Position numbers and translations under genes: made by a program. Source: Rhodospirillaceae bacterium (GTDB taxonomy: Bacteria > Pseudomonadota > Alphaproteobacteria > Dongiales > Dongiaceae). Taken from it: a stretch of DNA of 64,000 nucleotides. The DNA is taken from contig SSEL01000009.1 of assembly GCA_008012315.1 (NCBI GenBank), positions 124,001-188,000 of the forward strand, read 5' to 3'. Below, one piece after another: positions 39,606-47,827 of this stretch. The notes beneath the pieces are model-generated. The model saw only the letters and a list, made by a program, of their open reading frames with translations, did no database searches and had not been told where the DNA came from. Position 1 is the stretch's first letter. Each line of letters begins with the position of its first letter.

Positions 39606-41684
39606 TCACTTCTTCCGGCCCAGCCGGCCTAGGACGAAGCCGACCACGACACCGATCAGCGCGCCATAGATCGGCGTCTGGCCGCGATCCTGGCTGGGTG
39701 CCGGCGTTGCGGCGGGCGTGTCGGCTTTCGGTGCTTCCGTTTTCTGCTGCGCATCGTTTTTCTGCTGTGAGGCGTCGCCGCCAGAGACTTTCGCCTGTTC
39801 CTGCTGCGCCTGCTCGATCGCATGGGATTGCTTCAGGTTGGCGACTTTGGCCGGGTCGATCCACCAGGAATCCCGGCCGATCCCATAGGCCGGGTCGGGC
39901 CGCCTGGCGGGCTGGCCGAATTTGTCCCAATAGGCGATGCGGGTAACCTTGCTGACCCAATGAGGCACCATGTAGAAGCCCCATTGCAGCACGCGGTCTA
40001 GTGCGCGGGTGGCCGTCACGACATCATGATGGGTCGGCGCCGTGACCAGTTTTTCGATCAGCGCATCCACCACCGGATCGCGGACCCCCATCAGGTTGCT
40101 GCTATTGGGTTCATTGGCGCTCTGCGAGCCGAAATAATCGCGCTGCTCATTGCCGGGCGACAGCGACTGGCCGATGCGAATCACCGTCATGTCGAAATCG
40201 AAATTCTTGGTGCGATTGTCGTATTGCGCCGTATCCACCGACCGGATGGTCGCATCGATGCCGATGCGCTTCAAATTCTGCACGAAAGGCAAGGCGACCC
40301 GCTCGAAGGTCGGGCCGTTGAGCAGAATTTCGAATTGCAGCCGCTGCCCGTCATGTTCGCGCTTGCCGTTGACGATCGGCCAGCCGGCGGCATCCAGCAA
40401 TTTCGCCGCCTTGTCGAGATTGGCGCGGGCATCGCCGGAACCGTCGGTCTTCGGCGGTTGGTATTCCTGGGTGAAAACCTCGTCGGGAATTTTGCCGCGG
40501 AACGGTTCCAGCAGCTTCAACTCTTCGGGCGAGGGCAGGCCGGTTGCCGCCAGTTCGGAATTGTCGAAATAACTGCGGTTGCGGCTATAGGCGCCGTAGA
40601 ACAGCGTCTTGTTCGACCATTCGAAATCCAGCGCATAGATGATCGCTTCGCGGACATGGCGATCGGCGAAGATGGCGCGGCGGGTGTTGAAGGCGAAACC
40701 CTGGAAGCCATAGGGCGTTGCGTCAGGCGCTTCCTCGCGCTTGATCTGGCCGTTCCTGACCGCCGGGATGTCGTAGCCGGTCGCCCAGTTCTTGGCGATA
40801 TTCTCCTGCCGGAAATCGACGGCACCGGATTTGAACGCCTGAAAGGCGATGGTGGGATCGCGATAATAGTCGTAGCGGATGGTATCGATGTTATCGCGGC
40901 CGATATTGATCGGCAGATCCTTACCCCAATAATCCGACACGCGCTGCAAGGTGATGGAGCGGCCCATCTCGTAGCTCAGGACCTTATAGGGGCCGCTGCC
41001 GATCGGCGGTTCCGGCAGCGGATCCTCGAGGTTCCGCTTCTCCCAGATATGCTTCGGCATCACCGTCAACTGCCCCATGATGATCGGCAGTTCGCGGTTA
41101 TTGCCGTCGACGAAGCTGAATTTGACGCGGTGCTTGTCCAGTGCTTCCGCCTTGGTGACATTGCCGTAATAGAAGCGATAAACCGGTGGCCCCTTCTCTT
41201 TCAGGACATTGAAGGAGAAAACCACATCATCCGCGGTCAGCGGTTGGCCGTCCTGCCAGCGCGCTTCAGGCCGCAGATTAAAGATGATCCAGGTCTTGTC
41301 CTTCGCTAGTTCCATCGATTCGGCGAGCAGGCCATAGCCGGACTGGACATCGTCATCGGGGCTGGCGGTGAGGGTTTCGAAGACGCCGGGCATCTGGGCC
41401 GCGGTGCCCCGGATGGTGAAGGGATTGAAGTTGTCGAAGGTTGCGCCGTCGCCCTGGCCGGTCACCGCATAGGTCGCGCTGCCACCTTTCGGCGCGTTCG
41501 GGTCGACGTAATCGAGATGCTTGAAATCGGGGCCGTATTTCGGCTGGTCGAGGAAGGTCAGGGCATGAAGCTTCTGCCCGTCTTCGGCAAAACCGGGATG
41601 CGCGGTGGCGACCGAAACGGCCAGAAACAGGAAGCCAAGAAGCGTTCTGCAGGTCTTTCCGGAACCGATCAAGCCACGTCGCAT
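39606..41684 (-). CDS. yejA: YejA-type periplasmic solute-binding protein with a C-terminal membrane anchor
   Basis: This 692-residue member of the DppA/OppA-like binding proteins supplies the yejBEF importer. It has a Sec signal peptide ([20 protein letters not shown]) and the family core (LNPLxP-like [40 protein letters not shown]). YejA is usually about 600 residues. The extra C-terminus is a charged, Gln/Ala/Pro-rich linker (about residues 618-670) followed by [20 protein letters not shown], a glycine-rich membrane helix with a positive end. This would tether the protein to the inner membrane. The ribosome site is weak. Confidence 0.88.
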   Translation of the reverse strand: MRRGLIGSGKTCRTLLGFLFLAVSVATAHPGFAEDGQKLHALTFLDQPKYGPDFKHLDYVDPNAPKGGSATYAVTGQGDGATFDNFNPFTIRGTAAQMPGVFETLTASPDDDVQSGYGLLAESMELAKDKTWIIFNLRPEARWQDGQPLTADDVVFSFNVLKEKGPPVYRFYYGNVTKAEALDKHRVKFSFVDGNNRELPIIMGQLTVMPKHIWEKRNLEDPLPEPPIGSGPYKVLSYEMGRSITLQRVSDYWGKDLPINIGRDNIDTIRYDYYRDPTIAFQAFKSGAVDFRQENIAKNWATGYDIPAVRNGQIKREEAPDATPYGFQGFAFNTRRAIFADRHVREAIIYALDFEWSNKTLFYGAYSRNRSYFDNSELAATGLPSPEELKLLEPFRGKIPDEVFTQEYQPPKTDGSGDARANLDKAAKLLDAAGWPIVNGKREHDGQRLQFEILLNGPTFERVALPFVQNLKRIGIDATIRSVDTAQYDNRTKNFDFDMTVIRIGQSLSPGNEQRDYFGSQSANEPNSSNLMGVRDPVVDALIEKLVTAPTHHDVVTATRALDRVLQWGFYMVPHWVSKVTRIAYWDKFGQPARRPDPAYGIGRDSWWIDPAKVANLKQSHAIEQAQQEQAKVSGGDASQQKNDAQQKTEAPKADTPAATPAPSQDRGQTPIYGALIGVVVGFVLGRLGRKK

Positions 41685-41778
41685 AAGCTATCCAATGCTG
41701 CCTAACTGTTGGGCGGGCAGTGTAACGGAAGGTTTACGGAAATGGAAAGCGAACAGCCGTGAAGACGGGGCCTGTGGC

Positions 41779-42591
41779 TCAGTCCTGCAGCAGCGGCAGG
41801 GTCTCGGCATGCACGCGGCGATCGCCGCAGGCCAGGACCCTGTCGCCGGAATGCCGGGTCAATGGCTCGCCTTGCCAATTGGTGATGACGCCGCCCGCAC
41901 CCTGGATGATCGGCGCCAGCGCCAGAAAGTCGTAGATACCGAGATTGGCCTCGATCACCACATCGATGAAGCCGGTGGCGACCATGCCGTATTGATAGCA
42001 GTCGCCGCCATAAGTGGTCGTTTTCGCCCGGTGACGAACCGATTCGAATTTGTCGAAGGACGGCCGGTCCGGGAAGGCCAGCGGCGAAACGGTCGAGAGA
42101 TAGGCGGCCGACAGGGTAGCGCAGGGGCGGGCGGTGCAGGTCTCGCCATTCAGCGTGGTGGCCCGGCCGGCGGCGCCGATCCAGCGGTCGCGCAGCACCG
42201 GCATGTCGATGATGCCCATGATCGGGTGGTCGCGGTGGAGCAGCGAAATCAGCGTGCCATAGAGCGGCCGGCCGGTGACGAAGGCCTTGGTGCCGTCGAG
42301 CGGGTCGAGGACCCAGACATAATCGGCGTCGCCGCGCTCGGTGCCGAATTCCTCGCCGACGATGCCATGCGCCGGAAAGGCCTCGGCGATCATCTTGCGC
42401 AGGGTCGATTCGCATTCCCGGTCGGCCTGCGTGACCGGTGTTTCGTCCGGTTTGTCGATGATGGCGACTTTGCGCCGGTAGTAATTGCGCAGGATCGTCC
42501 CGCTGGCATCGGCCAGACGGTCGGCCAGGCTGATGAAAGCCTGGTCGACCGGTGTCTGGTTCTCGCGATCCGTCGGGACGCTGCTTGCCAT
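41779..42591 (-). CDS. hisN: Inositol monophosphatase-family phosphatase, HisN-type histidinol-phosphatase
   Basis: The 270-residue product has the metal-binding motifs of the family: GIVGEEFGTERG, VWVLDPLDGTKAFVTGRP and GIYDFLALAPIIQGAG (WDxxA form with Tyr for Trp). The compact C-terminus and GRPLYGTLISLL favour the HisN subgroup, which makes histidinol in actinobacteria and many alphaproteobacteria, over SuhB or CysQ. I chose ATG 42591 (MASSVPTD); the frame is open to 42663. It lies 10 bases after the cytochrome c stop and may be co-transcribed. Confidence 0.8.
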   Translation of the reverse strand: MASSVPTDRENQTPVDQAFISLADRLADASGTILRNYYRRKVAIIDKPDETPVTQADRECESTLRKMIAEAFPAHGIVGEEFGTERGDADYVWVLDPLDGTKAFVTGRPLYGTLISLLHRDHPIMGIIDMPVLRDRWIGAAGRATTLNGETCTARPCATLSAAYLSTVSPLAFPDRPSFDKFESVRHRAKTTTYGGDCYQYGMVATGFIDVVIEANLGIYDFLALAPIIQGAGGVITNWQGEPLTRHSGDRVLACGDRRVHAETLPLLQD

Positions 42592-42601
42592 GAACTGCAG
42601 C

Positions 42602-43624
42602 TTATTTCGGCAGTTCGGGCGGATTGTCGTTCTGATCACGCAGCCAGCGCAGCAGGGCCGCACGATCTTCCGGCTTCTTCAGGCCGGCGAAGGTCATCTT
42701 GGTGCCCGGCGCGAAATCCTTCGGGCTGTAGATGAAGTGATCGAGCGATTCGAAATCCCAGGGCTTGCCGAGCTTCTTGATGGCATCGGAATAAGCGAAG
42801 CCTTCATGGCTGCCGGCCTCGCGACCGATGACGCTCCAGAGATCCGGACCGATCTTGTTCGGGCCGCCCTTGGCGAAGGTGTGGCAGGTCAGGCACTTCT
42901 TGGAGATGGCCTCGCCCTTGGCCGGGTCGGCCGCGGCGATCATCGACAGCGAGGGCTGGAAGCCGCTGGCTTCACCGCTACTGGCCGCGGGCGCTGCGGC
43001 ATTCGATTCCGGCTTCGGCGCTTCCGCCGCCGGCTTGGCAGCCGCTTCCTGGCCCTTCTTATACTGGTCTTCCGCCGCCTGGATATCGGCGTCGCTGGGC
43101 AGCGGCGCCGGGCTGTCCGACTTGGTGCGGATGAAGGCGATCACATTGGCGCGGTCCTCGGCCTTCGGCAGGCCCGGGAAGGTCATCTTGGTGCCCGGCG
43201 CATATTGCTTCGGATTGGCGATGAAATGATTGATCATTTCATAGGTCCAGGGCTTGCCGATGGCCTTGATGGCGTCGGAATAAGCGAAGCCTTCATGGCT
43301 GCCGGCCTGGCGGCCGATGACGCCCCAGAGATCCGGGCCGACCTTGTTCGGACCGCCCTTTTCGAAGGTGTGGCAGGTCATGCACTTCTTGGCGATGGCT
43401 TCGCCCTTGGCCGGATCGGCGCTGGCCAGCAACTTGCTGATCGGCTCGATGGCGGCCGGTGCGGCGGCTGGCGCCGGCGCAGCGCCACCTTCTTCACCGC
43501 CGGCGCCCTCTTGTGCGCCATGTTCAGGCTTGTAGATCGCGTTGGAGACGATGCCGACACCCAGGGTCAAAATACCCCCGACCAGAATGGCGGCTGCGAT
43601 CTTGTTCATTTCCAGTGATGACAT
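42602..43624 (-). CDS. Membrane-anchored tandem class I cytochrome c (diheme)
   Basis: The 340-residue product has an uncleaved N-terminal helix (IAAAILVGGILTLGVGIVSN), an Ala/Pro/Glu linker and two cytochrome c domains joined by a second Ala-rich linker. Domain 1 carries CMTCHTF and the Met ligand in GTKMTFPGL; domain 2 carries CLTCHTF and GTKMTFAGL. Between them VGPDLWGVIGRQAGSHEGFA and IGPDLWSVIGREAGSHEGFA show the close relation of the domains. It resembles CycM-type cytochromes that pass electrons from the bc1 complex to oxidases, but with the heme domain doubled. GAGGGA precedes ATG 43624 by 8 bases; ATG 43609 (MNKI) is an alternative. Confidence 0.92.
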   Translation of the reverse strand: MSSLEMNKIAAAILVGGILTLGVGIVSNAIYKPEHGAQEGAGGEEGGAAPAPAAAPAAIEPISKLLASADPAKGEAIAKKCMTCHTFEKGGPNKVGPDLWGVIGRQAGSHEGFAYSDAIKAIGKPWTYEMINHFIANPKQYAPGTKMTFPGLPKAEDRANVIAFIRTKSDSPAPLPSDADIQAAEDQYKKGQEAAAKPAAEAPKPESNAAAPAASSGEASGFQPSLSMIAAADPAKGEAISKKCLTCHTFAKGGPNKIGPDLWSVIGREAGSHEGFAYSDAIKKLGKPWDFESLDHFIYSPKDFAPGTKMTFAGLKKPEDRAALLRWLRDQNDNPPELPK

Positions 43625-44074
43625 TCGTGCAATCCCTCGGCCACTTTCGACGATCGGATCCCGATAGCGCGTGCCTGCCAGCTATTCCGGTAAAACAGGT
43701 GGAAGAAACAGACAGACCGGCGCAATCCCCTAGCAGACCGCCGTGATTTCGGCTCGGAATTTAGCGGCTTTGACCGCCGCTGTCCAATGGCCGGTGCCGT
43801 TAAAACGCGCGCGCCGAGGGCCGGCGTAAGAGGCCGGCCGGGAGGCAGCTGAAACGGGTATCGGCACGGCCGGACGCAAGCAATCGGGCGATTTTCCCGT
43901 CCCGGCGCGCTGCGTGCGAAGGGGTTGGTGGATTTTCCCGCCTTCGCGGCATAATGTCGCGCCCGACCGGTGGCGGGTCATGGAAGCAGGGCGGAAGGTT
44001 AATCTCTTTCTCTCGTCTCCCCGTCCTTGCCCGCCAGGGAAACATAACGTTAAGCGACATTCCAGGTTTTCAGC
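43625..44074. other. Divergent intergenic region between cytochrome c and kdsB
   Basis: These 450 bases contain no frame I can support; a 260-base open frame on the minus strand near 43800-44060 has no ribosome site or recognisable product. The region should hold promoters for both flanking genes. A CATAAT at 43951-43956 could be a kdsB -10. A short GCCGG inverted repeat lies near 43820. Confidence 0.35.
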
Positions 44075-44845
44075 ATGAGCGCCATTTCGCCCATCGTCCT
44101 CATCCCGGCCCGTCTCGGCTCGACCCGGCTGCCCGATAAGCCTTTGGCCGATATCGACGGGCAGCCGATGATCGTTCAGGTCTGGCGCCGCGCCATGGAG
44201 GCTGAGATCGGCCCGGTCTATGTGGCTGCGGCCGAACCCGCGATCGTCGAGGCCGTCCGCGCCGCCGGCGGACAGGCCGTCCTGACCGATCCCGACCATC
44301 CCTCGGGATCCGACCGTATATTCGAGGCCTTGGGCCATATCGATCCGGTCGGCCGCCATGACGTCGTGGTCAATGTGCAGGGCGATCTGCCGACCATCGA
44401 CCCCGCCTTGATCCGGCGCTCGCTGGTGCCCCTGGAAGACCCGTCGGTGGATATCGCCACCCTGGCGGTGTCGATCACCCGGGAGGAAGAGCGCCATGAT
44501 CCGAATGTGGTGAAGGCGGTGGCGGCCTTCGCGCCGGGCCGCGATGTCGCCCGGGCGCTCTATTTCAGCCGGTCCACGGTGCCGGCCAATGAGGGGCCGC
44601 ATTACCATCATATCGGGCTCTACGCTTATCGCCGCTCGGCGCTGACGCAATTCGTCGCCTTGCCGCCCGGCGTGCTGGAGCGGCGCGAAAAGCTTGAGCA
44701 ATTGCGGGCGCTGGAAGCCGGCATGCGGATCGATGTGGCACTCGTTGACACGCTTCCGCTCGGTGTCGATACTCCGGCCGATCTCGAACGCGCCAGGGCG
44801 ATTCTGAAGGACAGGGCGATCCTGCGGGAACAGCAACGATCCTGA
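44075..44845 (+). CDS. kdsB: 3-deoxy-manno-octulosonate (Kdo) cytidylyltransferase
   Basis: KdsB activates Kdo with CTP to CMP-Kdo for lipopolysaccharide inner core. The 256 residues include the nucleotide loop [28 protein letters not shown]-type [27 protein letters not shown] and [23 protein letters not shown] is a family signature. It shows that the organism makes a Kdo-containing LPS. Confidence 0.95.
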   Translation: MSAISPIVLIPARLGSTRLPDKPLADIDGQPMIVQVWRRAMEAEIGPVYVAAAEPAIVEAVRAAGGQAVLTDPDHPSGSDRIFEALGHIDPVGRHDVVVNVQGDLPTIDPALIRRSLVPLEDPSVDIATLAVSITREEERHDPNVVKAVAAFAPGRDVARALYFSRSTVPANEGPHYHHIGLYAYRRSALTQFVALPPGVLERREKLEQLRALEAGMRIDVALVDTLPLGVDTPADLERARAILKDRAILREQQRS

Positions 44846-44917
44846 TCGATCCATCGCCATCTCGCAGATGGACCATCAGTCTGTGGGATCCGGCGCAACA
44901 GACCAAACGGAGTAAAC

Positions 44918-45772
44918 GTGGCCAGCACGACAGACAACATCATCGCCTTCCAGGGTGTTCCGGGCGCCTATTCCGATCTGGCGTGCCGCGCGGCCTTTCC
45001 GTCGATGACGACGCTGCCTCGTGAAAGCTTCGAAGATGCCTTCGCGGCGGTGCATGCCGGTGCCGCGAGGTTGGCGATGATCCCGATCGAGAATTCCCTG
45101 GCCGGCCGTGTCGCCGATATCCATCATCTGCTGCCGGAATCGGGACTGCATATCATCGGCGAGCACTTTCAGCGGGTGAATCACAATCTGCTGGCGCCCA
45201 AGGGTGCCACCTTGGCCAATCTCAAGACCGTCGCCAGCCATGTCCAGGCCCTGTCGCAATGCCGCAAGGCGATTCGCGAACTGGGCCTGACGCCGGTGGT
45301 GCACGCCGATACGGCGGGAGCGGCGGCGCAGGTTGCGGCGCAAGGTGATCCGACCGCCGGTGCCATCGCCTCATCCCTGGCGGCGGAGATCCATGGCCTC
45401 GATGTCCTGAAATCCGATATCGAAGATGCCGATCACAACACGACCCGCATGGTGGTGATGAGCCGCGAGCCGATCGATCCCGATCCGGCCAAGGGGCCGG
45501 TGATCACCAGTTTCGTCTTCCGCGTGCGGTCGGTGCCGGCGGCGCTGTACAAGGCGCTGGGGGGCTTTGCCACCAACGGCATCAATATTACCAAGCTGGA
45601 GAGCTATCTGCTGGACGGCAATTTCACGGTGGCCCAGTTCTATGCCGATATCATGGGGCATCCAGATCAACGTCCGGTCCGCCTGGCGCTGGAAGAATTG
45701 AGCTTCTTCTCGCGCGAGGTCCGCATCCTCGGCGTCTATCCTGCCAATCCGTTCCGCGATCAGCAGGCATAA
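44918..45772 (+). CDS. pheA: Prephenate dehydratase
   Basis: PheA converts prephenate to phenylpyruvate in phenylalanine synthesis. The 284 residues hold the dehydratase domain (IAFQGVPGAYSDLACRAAFP, IPIENSLAGRVADIH, and the catalytic Thr-Arg in HNTTRMVVM) and a C-terminal ACT domain (TSFVFRVRSVPAALYKALGG, NITKLESYLLDG) for phenylalanine feedback. No chorismate mutase domain is fused. The start is GTG 44918, with GGAG 5 bases upstream. It lies 72 bases after kdsB. Confidence 0.94.
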   Translation: MASTTDNIIAFQGVPGAYSDLACRAAFPSMTTLPRESFEDAFAAVHAGAARLAMIPIENSLAGRVADIHHLLPESGLHIIGEHFQRVNHNLLAPKGATLANLKTVASHVQALSQCRKAIRELGLTPVVHADTAGAAAQVAAQGDPTAGAIASSLAAEIHGLDVLKSDIEDADHNTTRMVVMSREPIDPDPAKGPVITSFVFRVRSVPAALYKALGGFATNGINITKLESYLLDGNFTVAQFYADIMGHPDQRPVRLALEELSFFSREVRILGVYPANPFRDQQA

Positions 45773-45961
45773 GGCCGACCGGAAAGGGGGCAACCGGGCG
45801 GCGAATCCGCATAGCTGTTCACGCAAATTCGATTGCGTCACAGCCCGATAAAGCCCTGGCGTTTCGCGGAACTCTTACCCATCTTTATTGCTAGGTCATT
45901 TACTGTCGCCAGAGGGCGGCCAATGCTGCCGGTGCGCCAAGCGCTGCCGGGGAGGTGAGAC

Positions 45962-46096
45962 ATGCGAGTGCCGGCAAAAATAAGACGATTGATCGCCAAG
46001 ATCGGAGATGCAGTCAGCTCGCTGCTGACGCCGATTTCCCTTCCCACGCCCAAAGCCGTCCCGGTACGTGTCCGCCGCCGCGACGGCTACCGTTAA
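45962..46096 (+). CDS. Small basic protein, 44 residues, unknown
   Basis: ATG 45962 follows a very strong ribosome site (GGGGAGGTGAGAC) and opens a 44-codon frame starting MRVPAKIRRLIAKIGDAVSS and ending VRVRRRDGYR. It has an amphipathic basic N-terminal helix, a Pro-rich middle and an Arg-rich tail. No family is recognised. It overlaps the end of nudC by 4 bases tail-to-tail. The ribosome site and lack of alternatives make translation likely. Confidence 0.5.
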   Translation: MRVPAKIRRLIAKIGDAVSSLLTPISLPTPKAVPVRVRRRDGYR

Positions 46097-47037
46097 TCCT
46101 CCAGCCAGTCCTCGATCAGACGCCGCGAGATTGAATCTGCGCGCGGCAGCCGGAAATGATCGTCGTCGGGCGACCGCCGGAGTTCGTCCTTCGTTAGCCA
46201 GCGGGCGCTTTCAAGTTCCGTCGGATCGAGGGAAAAGTCGCTATGGGTAGCTTCCGCGGTGAAACCCAGCATCAGCGATGACGGGAAGGGCCAGGGCTGG
46301 GACGCGAAATATCGGATGTTTCCGATATGAAGGCTTGCTTCTTCATAAGTTTCCCGCGCCACCGCGGCCTCGAGGGTTTCCCCGGTTTCGACGAATCCAG
46401 CGAGAACGGAATGCATGCCGGGCGACCAGTTGGATTGCCGCGCCAGGAGAATGCGTTCGCCGTATCGCGGATGATGATGGGTGATGCGCATGATGACGGC
46501 CGGATCCAGCCGGGGAAAATGCTGCAGCGCGCAGGACGGATTGGTGCACCGCCGCTGATGACCGGCTGCCTCGGTTGCCGTGGGTGAGCCGCAGCGCCCG
46601 CAAAACCGATGGCGTTCGTGCCAATGTGAAAGGCCGCGGGCATAAGCCATCAGCGCACCGTCGCGCTGGGGCGTCACCTGGCCGATGCTCCGTAAATCGA
46701 CGAATTCACCGAGTCCCGTGACGGCGTCCTCGCTCAGGTCGGAAATATCGAGGGCGAAATAGGTCGCCTCGCTGGTGCGGCCCAGCAGAATGACGTCCGT
46801 TTGCGTCCTGATCAAATCTCGGTGATCGAGCAAAGACAGAAAATGGGCGCGCGGTATTTCCGCGTTCACCACAAGATTACGGCCCCGCCAGACGAGATGC
46901 AGCAAGCTATAGGGGTCTTGCAGACGCTCGACAAGCCAAGCAGTATCTTGGCGAATCGTCGCGCAGCGGTCGAAATCACCGGTTGCATAAAAGCCGAGTG
47001 CGTGAAAATTGACACCGCTATCTGAACTGTCGATCAT
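46093..47037 (-). CDS. nudC: NAD(H) pyrophosphatase / NAD-cap decapping Nudix enzyme
   Basis: The 314 residues have the NudC plan: an N-terminal domain, a zinc ribbon (CGRCGSP, then CTNPSC), and the Nudix domain with GFVETGETLEAAVARETYEE followed by the NudC-specific SQPWPFPSSLMLGF, which selects NAD(H). The Nudix box ends EEASL, with Ser where Gly is usual. The enzyme splits NADH and can remove NAD caps from RNA. It is convergent with the small ORF and divergent from the downstream DUF6134-type gene. Confidence 0.92.
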   Translation of the reverse strand: MIDSSDSGVNFHALGFYATGDFDRCATIRQDTAWLVERLQDPYSLLHLVWRGRNLVVNAEIPRAHFLSLLDHRDLIRTQTDVILLGRTSEATYFALDISDLSEDAVTGLGEFVDLRSIGQVTPQRDGALMAYARGLSHWHERHRFCGRCGSPTATEAAGHQRRCTNPSCALQHFPRLDPAVIMRITHHHPRYGERILLARQSNWSPGMHSVLAGFVETGETLEAAVARETYEEASLHIGNIRYFASQPWPFPSSLMLGFTAEATHSDFSLDPTELESARWLTKDELRRSPDDDHFRLPRADSISRRLIEDWLED

Positions 47038-47125
47038 TTTGCCCAGTCAATCATTTGCCAAGCCGCCTTGCGACAACCTTTCTTGCGGCGCATACCGCAA
47101 TAACTGTCGGGATTCGGAGTTGTTG

Positions 47126-47827
47126 ATGATCCAAAGCCTGAGCGCCGTCAACCGGCTCATGATCCGCACCGCCGGCTGCCTGCTGGCCATCGTCCTCTTT
47201 TTCGGCAGCTTTGCCAGCAGCGATGCCGAAGCGATCACCGCCTCGGATGCACCGTCCGGCACCTTCATCTATCAGGTGATGCGCGGCGGCCAGGTCATCG
47301 GCGAACAGCGCCTTACCTTCGATCGGCGCGGCGATGATCTCACCGTCATCACCGATGCCAAGATCGATGTCAAACTACTCGGCCTCAGTCTTTATGACTT
47401 CGATCAACATGTGGAAGAGGTCTGGCAGGAAGGCAAGATGGTGTCCTTCAGTTCGGTTGCCGATGATGATGGCCAGGACAAGAAGGCGGATATGGCCCAA
47501 TCGGGCGAGAAGCTGACCGGGACCTATAACGGCAAGAAGCGGGAAGCGCCTCTCGGCATCTATCCCAGCAGTTTCTGGAATGCCGATTCGGTCAAGCAGA
47601 CACAGATCATCGATACCTCCCGCGCCAAGATCCGCGCGGTCACCATCAAGGACAAGGGGGCCGTGACCGTGAAACTGCCTTACGGCAATGTCAAAGCCCG
47701 GCATTACACCGTCGAGGGCGATATGCAGCGGGAACTTTGGTATGACGAGAATGGCGTGCTGGTGGCCGGCGAGCTGACCGCGAAAGACGGCTCGACGGTA
47801 CGTCAGGAACTGCTGCGCGCGCCCTGA
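47126..47827 (+). CDS. Secreted DUF6134/DUF3108-like protein
   Basis: The 233-residue product has a signal peptide (MIRTAGCLLAIVLFFGSFAS, ending near SSDAEA) and then a beta-rich domain: FIYQVMRGGQVIGEQRLTFD, then IDVKLLGLSLYDFDQHVEEV and YPSSFWNADSVKQTQIID. This pattern fits DUF6134, a periplasmic family of unknown function. GGAG lies 6 bases before ATG 47126. Its 3' end overlaps the convergent EAL gene by 25 bases. Confidence 0.7.
   Translation: MIQSLSAVNRLMIRTAGCLLAIVLFFGSFASSDAEAITASDAPSGTFIYQVMRGGQVIGEQRLTFDRRGDDLTVITDAKIDVKLLGLSLYDFDQHVEEVWQEGKMVSFSSVADDDGQDKKADMAQSGEKLTGTYNGKKREAPLGIYPSSFWNADSVKQTQIIDTSRAKIRAVTIKDKGAVTVKLPYGNVKARHYTVEGDMQRELWYDENGVLVAGELTAKDGSTVRQELLRAP

Noticed and set aside
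43800-44060. Open frame upstream of kdsB on the minus strand
   Set aside because: It has no ribosome site, no recognisable product and Arg/Pro-rich composition typical of chance frames in GC-rich DNA.
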